From Monosporascus cannonballus (lineage: Eukaryota; Ascomycota; Sordariomycetes; Xylariales): a DNA stretch of 64,000 nucleotides. Made by a program: the position numbers and the translations under genes. Shown piece after piece: positions 22,415 through 33,709 of the stretch (its first letter is position 1; each line of letters opens with the position of its first letter). The DNA is taken from assembly GCA_004154925.1 (NCBI GenBank), contig QJNS01000126.1:1-64000 (forward strand). The letters are read 5' to 3'. Below the pieces are notes generated by a model, which made no database searches, was not told the DNA's origin, and worked only from the letters and a program-made list of their open reading frames with translations.

Positions 22415-23614
22415 CTAGCTAAATATCTTCAGAAAGCCCCAGATGCCGATACCACTAAGCACCGGTATCGTCAAGTTATCATCCCAGCCGAACAAGTCAA
22501 CCACTTCGCTACCGGCGCCGACGAAGCCTGACCATAGGCTCATCACCCCCAGCGCGACCGGACCGCGTACCGTCGCTTGCGAGGTTGTCAGGCCAAGCGC
22601 ATCCGCTACGAAGCGTGGTAGCTGCAGGAACCCCCTAAACATAAATGGGTGTTGTTCGTCCCCCGGGAAAGGACCCGTCTTCGGGGCAAGGAAGCCCCAA
22701 AACCACGCAGCAGTGCCCACACCAACCACGAAAGCAGCAAATGATCCGGCTAAAGACTTTCCTCTACGGATTCGAGGCGTATACCTCCCGTATAACCTGC
22801 CGAAGGTGCTGGCAGCTGTGTCACACCAACTGAGTAGCATGACGGACATGACTCCGACGTCCTTAGGAAAGAAGTAGAGGACGATCCAGGTGCCAAGCAG
22901 GTAGAAAATGACGCCATTCCACCCGGCGTATTCGCTCTCACGCATCAAGGCGCCTAAGCACTTGACGTATATGGCGTTCAGAGAGGCGTACCTATGCCGG
23001 AGGTAGTCAGTAGTCGCGATAGGAATCAGGGCCGCCATGAGAAAAGGCGTCACGGAAGAGGTTTGCGTGCCAGAAACGTAGAGCCAATACACGAAGAAAC
23101 CGATAGATACGTGCAGCACCTTCCTAGGGACCTCATGTTTATGAATCAATGTCTGAAAATGGCGATGTATAGGAATGAGACCGAGAGGACTGGGACTCCG
23201 GCTGAAGTCGCGCCAATTCCACCCCGGAGTTGCGACTGTGGGCGGTGCAAGATGACCATTGGGTGTGGCAACGCCACTACCTGATTCCCCGGGCGTTTCT
23301 TCTGAGCGCGCCTTTTTCAAAACTCGTGGGCGTTTTGCGGACGCAACATTGTTGTTCGATTTGCGCGTCTTGATGGGACTTCGAGACCTTGTCCGGGCTC
23401 TCCTCAGCTCCAGGTCGGAATCCTCGTCAATATCCTCTTGTATAGGAAGCTCAGCTACCACGCCGGCTCTTTGACGTCTTCTCGCTGCAGAACGCGTAAT
23501 GGGCCCAGAATATGAATCCTGCAAACTCTCGTCTAGCCGCCGTTCCGAAGGGGTCGGGCTCGGTGAGATGACCCGGGGAGTGGCCGGAACGACCGGCAGC
23601 CCTCGAACAGACAT
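22415..23614 (-). CDS. DGK1: CTP-dependent diacylglycerol kinase
   Basis: An ER/nuclear-envelope membrane enzyme that phosphorylates diacylglycerol to phosphatidate using CTP, opposing the Pah1 lipin phosphatase. The ORF is unspliced. I take the ATG at 23614 (MSVRGLPVVP, 399 residues); an upstream in-frame ATG at 23692 would add 26 hydrophobic residues. Residues 1-140 are a disordered Ser/Pro and Arg-rich tail with a basic cluster (RRARTRSRSPIKTRK). The remaining 260 residues carry about six to seven membrane segments. The CTP-transferase-like signature is SWCDTAASTFGRLYGRYTPR followed by GKSLAGS, the region shared with CDP-diacylglycerol synthases and yeast Dgk1. The C terminus is a hydrophobic helix ending GIWGFLKIFS. 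Sec59 dolichol kinase is a distant relative, but the length and motif fit Dgk1 better. Confidence 0.88.
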   Translation of the reverse strand: MSVRGLPVVPATPRVISPSPTPSERRLDESLQDSYSGPITRSAARRRQRAGVVAELPIQEDIDEDSDLELRRARTRSRSPIKTRKSNNNVASAKRPRVLKKARSEETPGESGSGVATPNGHLAPPTVATPGWNWRDFSRSPSPLGLIPIHRHFQTLIHKHEVPRKVLHVSIGFFVYWLYVSGTQTSSVTPFLMAALIPIATTDYLRHRYASLNAIYVKCLGALMRESEYAGWNGVIFYLLGTWIVLYFFPKDVGVMSVMLLSWCDTAASTFGRLYGRYTPRIRRGKSLAGSFAAFVVGVGTAAWFWGFLAPKTGPFPGDEQHPFMFRGFLQLPRFVADALGLTTSQATVRGPVALGVMSLWSGFVGAGSEVVDLFGWDDNLTIPVLSGIGIWGFLKIFS

Positions 23615-26575
23615 ATTATCGTACGGAAATGGTGGGAGTAGCGGACAGAAGGCGGCGCCTACAAAGACTGGTCGTAGGCCGTAAAATCGCAATGGCCAGT
23701 AGGTAGAGTGAAGATGAGTATGCCTTCTCGATTCGCGCGTATTGAAAGAGAGAGAAGCCGGAGGCTTGTTAGTAAGGAACGAAGCCAGAAACGTTATCGG
23801 ATCCAGGATGGGAAATGTTGGGAATGCAGCAGAGGTAGACTCCGCCGCATTGTTGGTGGTTTATGGGTGGATGTTGTTGTGTTGCGCCGGGCAGGGAAGT
23901 AATGCACAGGTTTACTCATGCCAAGAGCCTCGCCTTATGGAAGACGAAGCGGAAAGACTGGGCGACGGAAGGCAGATGATGAGATAATCTATTTTTCTTC
24001 CTCCAGTAGCGACTAACGTAAGTATCAAGTAGTGCTACTCATCAGGTAGGTAGGTACCAATGTAACGGCAAGATAAGTGAGTCAAGGTGGGGGACCAAGA
24101 AAGATGTTGCTATCATACGTCATACTGAGGGTTCAGATGCTTGCGTTCTTCATATGTATGCATTTCGTAATATGTTAATGTATAATTCATTACGAGACCA
24201 TTCATTGAATTCATATATAGTTGAGAGAGCCAGGTACCTTAAACAGGTCCAGCGTTCCTACCTATTCTTGGAACCCTTATCAGCCTTATCAGTCCATTAC
24301 CAAGAGGCTGGATATTACAGTTGGGGCACAGGGATCACTATAACAAAACCTTGAATCGTTATATAGGGTTCCAGCAAGGGTGGGTCGCCAGCATGCCCCT
24401 TGTAGCCATTTAACGCATTTTTGGCATTCGCTGCAGCCAACCTTTTAAACGTATCCTTAGGCCCACGGTATATATTTAACGCATATTGGAGGGATTGTGC
24501 ATTAGGGGATCGAGTTAGGGGAGCATCACAAAGCCAGCCCAGCAAGTAGACATGCGCCAGTTACATATTAAGGCCAAGGCGGATATTATGCACCACATCC
24601 AGATCATTTCTTCTATTCTTCAGTAAGCCTCCATATCTTTCAACGAGCAGAAATGGTGGAACATGCGCGAAGCAAAGAAGATGCCCCGGTTTCATCCTTG
24701 GTTACGGCTTCTGAAAAGCCAGATGGGTCTTTCTGGGCATAGCTAACGAGAAGAGGGCGTCATGATTCATCTCAAAGCCGAATATTCATGAACGGACCAA
24801 GTAAAACTGCGAACCTAAAGTGAGGTCGACTCTCCGGGCCTCCGGCGGTATCCCGGTAGTCGGATTCCTAGTTTCCAACCAGGGAAAAGAATGCTCAGTG
24901 GCACTAGTGATACACGGTCAAGGTTGCATATACTATGGAACGTGGTGATATGTCTATATAAGGAGGATTCAGGTCACAGCTCTTTAATATAACTCTTTAT
25001 ATAACTTAAATGCACTCATTTCAACCCCTTAGATACCTTCATCCAGTTCCAGTAGTCTGGTTTTTCTAATGCACTCTGGCCAGAGAGCTCTTGCTCTTAA
25101 CCAAAAACGACGTGGACATAACCGGTGGAATGTTGGATGGGGTGGGCATCAACGCTCCAAAGCAGCACGTGACTCTGCCGGTACACCGGTTTCGGTCCGA
25201 GTTGTAAAGACGGCGAGCTCGAGGTTGGTTGTTGAAGCCTCCTTGATTGGTTCACCGGACCCTGGGAAGACCAAAATGCGTTTGTAAATCCTACACATCC
25301 AGATAGCAATGATAAACCCCGAAAGAAGACCATTGGATCGACTAGTCATCGCGTAGTCACACAGCCGAGGATGGGTGTCAGGTGCTAAGGCCTGGATATG
25401 GTGGAACCTTCGGGACAGGGGTCTTACGACTATAAATTGGGGGGGGCTTCTTCCGTCAGATATTTAGGAAGGACAGGCGTTAATGGTCATCTCTACTTCT
25501 ATCTAACAGCTAGCTTCCTGCCTCTCACTCTGTGCTGCCCTTTTCCCTGACAATGGGAGCGCGACTATGCATCAGAGGACACGGACAATTGGATTGGTCC
25601 AACAAATGTGCTCAGTCAGGAGACAACATTGACATTGTATATGGCTGTGACTTGCCGGTAATTCTTTGACGAATATGTTTAACTCCAATTGTTTTTTTTA
25701 AAAAAAAATAAAAAAATAAAAAATAAAACCTACAGTAAGTTATTCCAAATCGCCATAAACTAAGAGGGCCACAATAAAATAAGAGGGAGAGCAAGTAAAG
25801 GGATTTATTTAACCTATTCAGTCATTTTAATGGTATTTGATTTAGTTCTAATTCAAGATTTCGTTCGTTCTATGCCTGCTCTTCGATTAGACCGTCTGTA
25901 TTTACGTCGCATTGGAACGCCAGTCCATTTCCTCTGCTTGTTTCTTAACGTTCACTCACATTCTTGAACCGTCCACCTCCATGCTCACTCCTTGGTTTGA
26001 ATTCACTTGTATCATGTTAGTTGCTAAACGTTCTATCATGCTGTCTCTGATATTATGGACGGAGCTCGTTGCCATCTTCTTTTAACTTCTCTAGTAGTTG
26101 TTAGGTAAATAAGCATCTAGTAGTGTGAGCATCTAACGGAGTTAATAAGGCTGATACCCCAAATTATATTTGGGACTAAAAATTCTAGCACATCAACTCA
26201 ATGCCTACTCGACCTCCACGGACAATGATGTGTAAAGGTGGATGCTGGTGGTGAACGTGTTACTAAGTACAACTACAACTAGCCGAAAGTACTCACGCTG
26301 ACATACAATATAACCATCCTTCAAGTCCCACAGGTTTTGCATAAGACAAAGGTTGAAAGCAACAAGATCGGCCTTGGCGCTTTAGGTAATCCTCCGTCCT
26401 CTCCTCGCTGAAATAAAACAGGATTATTCGATCAAGCGGTAACCATCATATACTGTTTCTTCTCCTTGTTTTGTGGCACAAGGGAAATGGCCATTCCCCG
26501 TCCGCAAAGATGTCAACATCGGACTGTTCTCCATCACCTTTAGTCTGATCATCCTTCAACGGGACCTGGACGATC
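23615..26575. other. Gene-poor interval with low-complexity tract
   Basis: The DGK1 upstream region comes first. An A/T homopolymer-rich tract lies at 25690-25730 (T runs then A runs). A TATA-like cluster with repeated TTTATATAA words lies near 24980-25010 without an assignable gene downstream. No protein family was recognised on either strand. Confidence 0.45.
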
Positions 26576-27274
26576 TCAACGCATATCGAGAGACAGGCCC
26601 ATCATCGTGAACACCGAAAACGATATCGCTAGATTATCGAAAGGGAGGCCAATGTCGCCGATCCATCCCAGCAGGCCTTGCCCGAACCCGGCACACGCAA
26701 CACTAGTCTTCCACTGCATCTGGCCTGTTTCATTTTCAGCCGGCAACGTCACATACTATGAGTGCCATACAGAAACTCCGGTTATTGTAAGATCTCTAGG
26801 TCCTGTATAATGCGGAGGCAGGTAGTGTCCCCACGGACTCGGGAAGAATGCAGGATCATGCCGCACGAGGTAAAACCTGCCCAAGGATTGGTCGGCGTAT
26901 TCCCAAGTTAGGCCCCATGTATCTCGCATCCACTCTAGGAACGCGCGACGGTTGTGGGAGTCCATGCGATCCATGGTAAGGAGAACAGTTCCCCCGCCCC
27001 TGGCATACTCCGCAATTTGGCTCGAGATGTCTTGATGTCGCCGCATTACCTCAGGAGCACTCCCTATGAAGATTGCCCGCGGCGAAGGGTGGTCTCTTAG
27101 AAGTTGAGCAGGGTCGGCCGGGTTCTCAAATGTTGCGAGGTAGATCTTTACGGGAACCCTCACTTCCCACTCCTCGATGAAACCATTTGGTAGTTCTCCG
27201 TCGAGTAGGCACAAGACAGTAAATCTGGATACAACGCCAGGTCCTTGGTCTCCGTTGCCAGCATCGGTAGCCAT
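26576..27274 (-). pseudogene. ThuA/GATase-like fungal protein with internal TAG
   Basis: A frame of 233 codons beginning at the ATG at 27274 is broken by one stop, TAG at 26758-26756 (codon 173), and then continues in the same frame for 59 codons to a TGA at 26578-26576. Both halves read like one protein. The N-terminal part has PRAIFIGSAPEVMRRHQD and AEYARGGGTVLLTMDR (about 85-125), resembling the flavodoxin-like core of ThuA or class-I amidotransferase-type proteins. The part after the stop has GFGQGLLGWIGDIG and ends near a Met/Gly/Leu helix. A CAG-to-TAG change would explain the stop. There is no room for an intron, as the only nearby GT and AG are 15 bases apart. It is either a recent pseudogene, a truncated 172-residue protein or a readthrough product. 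The family assignment is tentative. Confidence 0.6.
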
Positions 27275-28147
27275 GTTGAGGAAAATATCCGAATGGATAA
27301 AGAGTAATGATGACAACAGTGTTGCTTGGCAAATGAACGAGCATAGAAGAGTAGGAAAGGGGTCTAGAACACATATAGTTATTGTGATGTTATTCATTCC
27401 GGTAGTAAATAAGATTGAGAGTATCTACGTGGAAAGGTAAACAATCATTCCAAGAGGACGCTCAATTGGGCAAGTCTGGACCGAACGGATACGGAAAGCG
27501 AAGGTGCTATCATCAGTTGCCACTACCTGAAGGTGCAAGTGGAGGGAGATTGCAATCCTAGCAATGCCAATATACAGCCAAAATCAAACACAGAATTTGT
27601 TGGGAACCCATATCCGGAAAGGGGTGTATGATATGAGTCGCAAATATTTACGAAGCGACCTAACCTTGCAACATCAGTATAGAGCATTACTTGATAACTT
27701 GGCATCAGCAACTGGATGTGAGCTGCCCTGAGCAAGCCTTAGAAGAGCGTCGCTGTCGCTACATATCTACTTCTGTAGGATATAGCGGCTCAATCGACGG
27801 TTTCAACGACATCGTAAGCCGGCTGCGACGCCTCATCTCCGACTGAGCATTACCGGCCTGTAGGGCAGACATTAAGAGAAGGCCACTTCATGGCAGGTAA
27901 GGCGTATCCCAAGCGGACAACATCGGAGTTCGGCCAGACTGATTACCAATTACCGGGTTCGAACCGTGAAATGGGCCATCATGAGCCGTTCCGTCCGGCC
28001 GACAGGCTCGGTAGAGTTCAGACAAGGAAGAGGACCCCACCCCACCCCAGCCGCGCAGACTGATAGCTGACAGGGGTTAATACGTGTACTCCCTAAAACT
28101 ATGGCTTGCCGAATGGCCTCAGTAGCACATTCTGTCCGCAACACACA
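27275..28147. other. Intergenic, nothing recognised
   Basis: No coding content was recognised here apart from short chance frames. The upstream part of the RTA1-like relic may extend into the last 200 bases but is not readable. Confidence 0.4.
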
Positions 28148-28395
28148 GTTGGGGCTATCGGATATACAGGACAAGATGATGTCAGCAAAGGAGTGGCCCG
28201 ACTTCGGAAAGAACCCCTACATCATCCAATCCATCCTACTACTTCTCAGCCGAGCCCTCTTCCCTGCGTCCATTTACACGATCCTCGCCTTGCTCATCAT
28301 GCTCCTGGAAGTCCAATCCTTCTCCGTTATTAGAAGCAATGGGCTCACGAAGGTTTGCGTCAGGGGGTGATGTACTTTCTCTTCTTGCTCATTAG
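28148..28395 (+). pseudogene. RTA1-family membrane protein fragment
   Basis: A fragment of an RTA1-like (lipid-translocating exporter or Rsb1 type) seven-helix membrane protein of the plasma membrane. The recognisable string runs from a GAIGYTG word at about 28151, through KNPYIIQSILLLL and FPASIYTILALLIMLL, to SVIRSNGLTK. The frame slips by one base near 28175 (an extra G just before ATGATG) and again near 28363-28368 (one G too many in a run of five). Past that point the downstream frame gives a GDVLSLLA word and then TAG at 28393. At least two frameshifts and a stop, plus missing N- and C-terminal helices, make it a dead copy. The match is from memory of the family pattern. Confidence 0.6.
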
Positions 28396-28899
28396 ACTGA
28401 ATTATTTCACTAATTAACCAATTCGCGCCATACTCACCACTCAGGACCGAGTGATTCCGTGATGACTGATATTACGCGTCCTCCCGGCCGCCTGAGGAGC
28501 TAGCAGCCTCGACATTGGTGTGGCATGGCGTCGTAGTAGGCAAGTATTATGAGAGCTTCTAGCTTTCACTAGCCCAGAGCTCAAGGTACATTTCGTTGAT
28601 GAGTAAAGACCACCAATAAGCCGTATACACTTGGATGTGATCTGGCCCAGATTGTCTGTGTCCATCGAATTTCCATTGCAGGTGCTTAATCACCCCAACA
28701 CGGTCTGCACTCACCTCTTTTTGGTAAGTCAGATGTTTCTCCCCGTCAGTTCTCGAATTGTAGTGCATTCCGTTCCACGGCCTTCCACTCCCGCCGCTGC
28801 ATCAGTTAAGGTCACCGAAGAAGTTTCTGCGAAGGTTTAACGAGTTTTCGAAGCGTAGAAGTGTGGCGCGAAACTAAGTAGATCTGACAATTACCTATT
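28396..28899. other. Spacer before LTR
   Basis: No gene was recognised. The last 30 bases (28871-28889) contain an inverted and diverged copy of the LTR start, reading toward the LTR. Confidence 0.4.
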
Positions 28900-29129
28900 T
28901 GTCAGACCTAGCTGAAGTCGATCAAACAGCTAAGCCTTGGCTTAGTTTGATCACCTACTGAAACAAGGCTACTTTATGCACCCCCGGTATCTTTTCCTCT
29001 TAGCTACAATTGTATTTACGTGTATAAAAGTAGGGTTCGCTACCCTCACCTTCTACTTAGGACCTTCTAGAGGCCAGGCAACCTGTTAATACACTTTTCT
29101 TCAGTTATATGCTTCTGTGTGTGATGTCA
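28900..29129 (+). mobile_element. Probable solo LTR (retrotransposon)
   Basis: A 230-base segment that begins TGTCAGACCTAGCTGAAG and ends GTGATGTCA, matching the TG...CA rule. It contains a perfect-looking hairpin at 28920-28952 (GATCAAAC...GTTTGATC), a TATA box (TATAAAAG) at 29023 and a T-rich stretch leading to CTTCTGTGTGTG, the order expected of a small fungal LTR with promoter and processing region. No gag-pol or second copy was found nearby, so it would be a solo LTR. The 3' boundary and the family (copia-like length) are inferred. Confidence 0.5.
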
Positions 29130-31660
29130 GGGTCTCATACTATTATACGCTCAAACGACGCTTGAAAGAGTATTAAACACATTCAGGGGTTATTTAGTTT
29201 TGATGCTATATAGCAGAATAGGCCGTAGCTCGGAGTTTATGAGCAAGGGCCAATTCCCGTAATATATTGATCATATGCTACGATGAAGACCGATGTAATT
29301 CAAAAGTGCTACGGGAATTTGCTGACAAAAGGGGTAACCTCAAAGGTAATAAAACTAAGAACAGGATAGCAGCCCGAAACTAACGTATTCCGGGGCTCCC
29401 GTATTACATATATAATTTCCTGAGCAGAGTTTCAGGGTATCGAATTCAGTTAAATAACCATTTGTTGTCTAATTTTATAGATCGGGCTATTTCCGATCGA
29501 CTTCAAATATCACAATAGACGGTCCAAAAAGATGTCGTGGAAAGCGAGAGCGTTAAGGAGAGTATGTTAACCGGGCAAGTTTGGAAATATGAAAAGGGAA
29601 ACACAGTCATCCTCTTTTGGAGCGGCTGTCGAGGAGTTGAAAATAGCCAAAGAATGTGTTTGTAGCCTCGTTGCCTGGTGTAAATAGAAGTCTACCTTTG
29701 AAGGGGCCCTCGAAGCTAAGATGTCTTGCGGAGAAAGCTAAGCACTCGTATATCAGGCACGAGCGGAGAGAGTTTCCCTAACAAAACATGTCTTCGATCT
29801 GATCCATTGGTAAACCCCAGCATAGACGCCTTTTCTTGGAAACGATCGAACAGCTTCAGCTGGTTCATATAGATAAAGTTCACATCATCTAAGTCAGAGC
29901 CGCGGCCTGGTGGACGAAAAGGTCGAGCCTCTCGGTAAGTATCACGTGTTTCGTAGTATTTCCCATAAAGCGGTGTAATAACGTTATAAAATATCCTGAC
30001 TACATCCGACGAACGAGTAAGCGTGGCGTCGCGGGTGCTACTCGCTTCTGACGAAGCCGTGATGAATTCCTATAAACTCTAAGTGATCAGCCCGAGTCCA
30101 GTTGAGACAGGAGGATTGTTGTCCATCACATTGGGATATATTAGGCACAACATCTCGTCAATTGCCGGGTGGACAGATCTACTCACACATGTATTCAGAC
30201 AGGTGCATTCTCTGCACCGTTTTCTAGGCCTTTTATTCGGCCCTTTCGATATAATGAAGTCTTGAATAACGAACGGCGGGGGAGGCTACTCGGTGGGAAG
30301 GGTAAGGCTACCCTAAAAGGATCTCTATGTAAAACAAATATAAGATACGCCTGGGTGTAATCGAAAGCCCTTTAAATGCTGTATATATCTGGCTATGTAA
30401 ATTCATCTTAGTGTTGTAAGAGAGATGTATAACTACATGTGACTAGAATATTACTAACTATAAGGCTATATATTAAGGTTTGTAGCAAGTTTACCGTTAC
30501 CGAAGAAGTATAACTCTGGCGATCTTTAAGAGACGAATAGCGGCGTTCTTTACTAGGCTCATGGCATAAATGATTTTTTTTTAAAAAAAGAAAGGGAAGA
30601 TCACCAAAGTCGTGGATAGATAAGCACACAGACATGGTCTGCCCAGGGTTGTGTCTGTCCAGCTACTACAGCCATAGGGCAGGGCTAGTACGAATGCAGG
30701 GCGGCGCTGCACCTACGTACATTTGCATGAAGTTTATAGCAGTTATAGGGCGTTGCAGGATAACAACGCTCCACCTCTTGATATAACAGCTCGGAGCTAT
30801 GGAGTGAATTAGTCTAGTTATATAATCGACAAAAGCCCCGGATATCGGATGCTTAAACGGTCTTGCCTATAATAAATCCTTTTCCACATGGCTTAGGGAC
30901 ATAAGGGTGACTTTATGCTACACCAATGGCCCATTGGTATGTAACATCTGGGAGGAGATTGATTCTCAACGGACCCCGGCCCGGTGGCCGAAGGCCGTCC
31001 ATATAACAAACGAATCCATATGGCCAACACTTATATTGGGCAGACGCATATATTTACAAGTTGCCTAAGTATATTCAGTTAGTTAGTTACCCCACCACTC
31101 TTCGCTAAACCGCTGGCATGTACACTCCCATACATTTTGTATGCCCAGATACCTTAGGCGTTTGTTTTGATATATGCAAGCTGAACTTCGATATCCACTA
31201 GGACAACGCGTATATGGCTTCAACTGCGTTAAAATCGTGTCAGGTATCAGGAAATAGTAAGGGATGCGGCTTACGATGATTGTTGTTGTTAATGATGGTA
31301 CCCCGATGTAATTTTCCCATACAAATTGGATGGGAGCTACATTGTAACTGTATTTGGGAAATGGTAGGCACGTAGAGGTAACTAAATATAACCCTGCAAC
31401 TTGTATGTAGCATACGCATATAAATCCCTTTGGCACTGCTCAGGTAAACCTCTTATTCTCCCGTAGCACTCTCATTTAACCCCAGCCCCAGTTCCCTACG
31501 GTTTCGTATATGATATACCTAACATTACATTAGATTCGAGTATAGTACTATAACTGGAGAAATTGCCTTTCTACATCCCGCTTTCCCACCGTTTCTCTCA
31601 CCGCCAGCTTAGGCGGAAATTTAAGATATTTTTGTCGGATTTATCGCCAGATGCCTCAAG
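29130..31660. other. Moderately AT-rich gene desert
   Basis: TA-rich sequence with many stops in all frames and a T8/A7 run at 30572-30588. It is plausibly decayed retrotransposon DNA linked to the LTR upstream, but no pol or gag motif can be read. Confidence 0.45.
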
Positions 31661-31828
31661 ATGTGGTTTGAACACCGTCACGTGGTTCCGTCGACCCTAC
31701 TCGCTCTCCTGGGCTTATTATGTCTCCTGCTGTTCCTGATCCTTCTTATTCAAGTCTTTTTCCTATTCCAGATGAACCAGCTCCTGAAGACGCTGTCCCC
31801 GCGAAAGGAAAAGTCTCGACGAGAGTAA
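31661..31828 (+). CDS. Possible 55-residue single-pass membrane peptide
   Basis: A short ORF with a clear layout: residues 1-12 contain His and Arg, residues 13-36 form one long, highly Leu-rich hydrophobic segment (TLLALLGLLCLLLFLILLIQ and three more aromatics), and residues 42-55 are strongly basic (LLKTLSPRKEKSRRE). A membrane anchor with a basic cytosolic tail is the natural reading. No family is recognised. Chance cannot be excluded, because T/C-rich plus-strand DNA easily codes for Leu, and the overlapping frame is also open. There is no intron evidence. Confidence 0.25.
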   Translation: MWFEHRHVVPSTLLALLGLLCLLLFLILLIQVFFLFQMNQLLKTLSPRKEKSRRE

Positions 31829-33709
31829 CCTTGTGGACTCCCAAGACAGTGGTAAGTGGGATGGCACACCCGAAGCCTATGGCTCCCCAGCGAACTCAGA
31901 GAATTGACTAGTGGGAACTCGAAACGGTTCGACTGAAAACGGTTTGCCGCCTGATAATCGAACTAGGAGCCCCTCCGGCCTCGCGACTTGATGCAGGGCA
32001 TTTGGAGGACGGGGTGGCATGGCGTGCGGTTTGGAAAATATTAAGCTGTGGTATTATTGATTGAAGGTGGCGGCTGGATGAAGGACGTGGAAGCTTTGGC
32101 TACAGACCTTTAGGAGAGCGCGAGTCGCTGGTTTACTTTCAGAAGGAGTGCATAGCATATGTAGTTAGCTTGCAAGGGTTATTTGCACGGAGGGCCAACT
32201 GCCTGAACGGCCCCCATGGAGCTGAGTGTACGTGCGGAAACACTGTCCAAACCAGATACGGTAGATACATAGGTAACTTCAAAGATTACACCTACTATGC
32301 CCCCAACAATATACGAAAATAAGGGAAATCAACATTGGACTACAATCAGAGCTTCAGACACTTATAATTGGATTTGGGGATTCCTTGGTCTCGGTTTTAG
32401 TTTAGCCCCATAAATTGCTCTTATTGTTGATGCGACGTTGTAATTTATCAGAACGGCTTCCAAGTGCCGCAGGATTCCATCAGCTCTTGCCATTCTGCAC
32501 ATCGCCGAAACAGAGGTCCCCAATGCGAATCTGGAGATGTCGTCTCAACCAAGTCAGCACTTCAGCGAGCCTCTGAATAAGGCACAGAGGTCCCGCAACT
32601 CGTCTAGGGCGCCCTGTTCTACGCAGAGGCGGGCGCGGCGGCCCGGCCCCGCCGGGAGTCTTCCGCCTCCCCAGCGACGTGGCGCTGGCCTCGCGGCCCG
32701 GCAACGTCGGACGAGCGGCGGGCGCTCCCTGGGAGCAGCGGAAACGCTGTCCAGCTCCACTGGAACCAGGTGGACCCAAATTCCCCAGGGCGTGGTGAAG
32801 CCTGTTGGTTAGTGATCATCCAATAATACAGGACTATGCTCCAGCGTATATCAGCCTTACCTTGTTGGGGTTTGGGAATATCATCAGCCGGATGGGATGC
32901 ACGAAGATTCTGCCTCAAGCCGCCGGGGAGCTTTCGAGCCTAGATCAACATCGGATGGGGATGTCGCCTGGGGGTTCTGTAAACACTCCTAAGGCTTCGA
33001 GGATCGCTGAGGTGGTGGAAGGAGCGAGTTGCAGTGAAGGAAGAACTCCGTTTCCACTTGGGCATGATTTGTATGCTATGAATAATTGATCTCTGAGAGG
33101 ACGGGGCTGGGGATATTCATAGGTTCACGCATAATCTGAGCCAGAACAACCATATATTACATGGGATTATACCTTTAAGCCACTGGCTTGCGTTGCACTG
33201 AAGCCCCCTAGATTGCCACACTGTTGGACAGCTTCACCTGATTCATTTCTACGCAGGATTCTGACCCATAACGCGGGACGGACGATAAGGAATAAAGGAG
33301 GTCGTAACGATGGGCTGCAAATACTGTCGACAACAGAGTCTCAAAACATGCTGGGATGCGCTACCATTAGTCCTCCAGCCCCACGGCGGCTGGTAACTTC
33401 AGGCTCTAGATCCTATCTAAAGGTACCAGCCAATGCGATAGGGTAGCTTCACGATTTTCACGTATGCGTCAAAATTATGTTATACATTTACTACAAACGG
33501 ATGCCTTGGCTAAGTGTCGAACGCTGAGAAATGACTATATAGACCGATGAGAGAGACGCCCCCCTTCCAACTTGTCTAGACCGAAGCGTCTAGGCTGGCT
33601 GAAAATAAGCGATAGTCCATAGCTCTAAAAGCTTGAGGTCGTACCGACCCAGGTGGACTATTCGCAAAACAAGCTAATGACAAGAAAAGAGATGGATAGC
33701 TTGGCTCGA
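31829..33709. other. Gene-poor interval with GC island at 32.6-32.75 kb
   Basis: Positions 32600-32750 form an abrupt GC-rich island that is open in several frames on both strands (plus 32537-32812; minus 32554-32760 and 32480-32779). It may be an exon of an unassembled gene or inserted sequence. The remainder shows no recognised coding content. Confidence 0.4.

Noticed and set aside
22443..22877. 144-residue plus-strand open frame
   Set aside because: Antisense to DGK1, with no membrane or domain logic.
27950..27975. B-box-like GGGTTCGAACC
   Set aside because: On either strand the T-stem pairs poorly and no acceptor or anticodon arm fits, so no tRNA gene was called.
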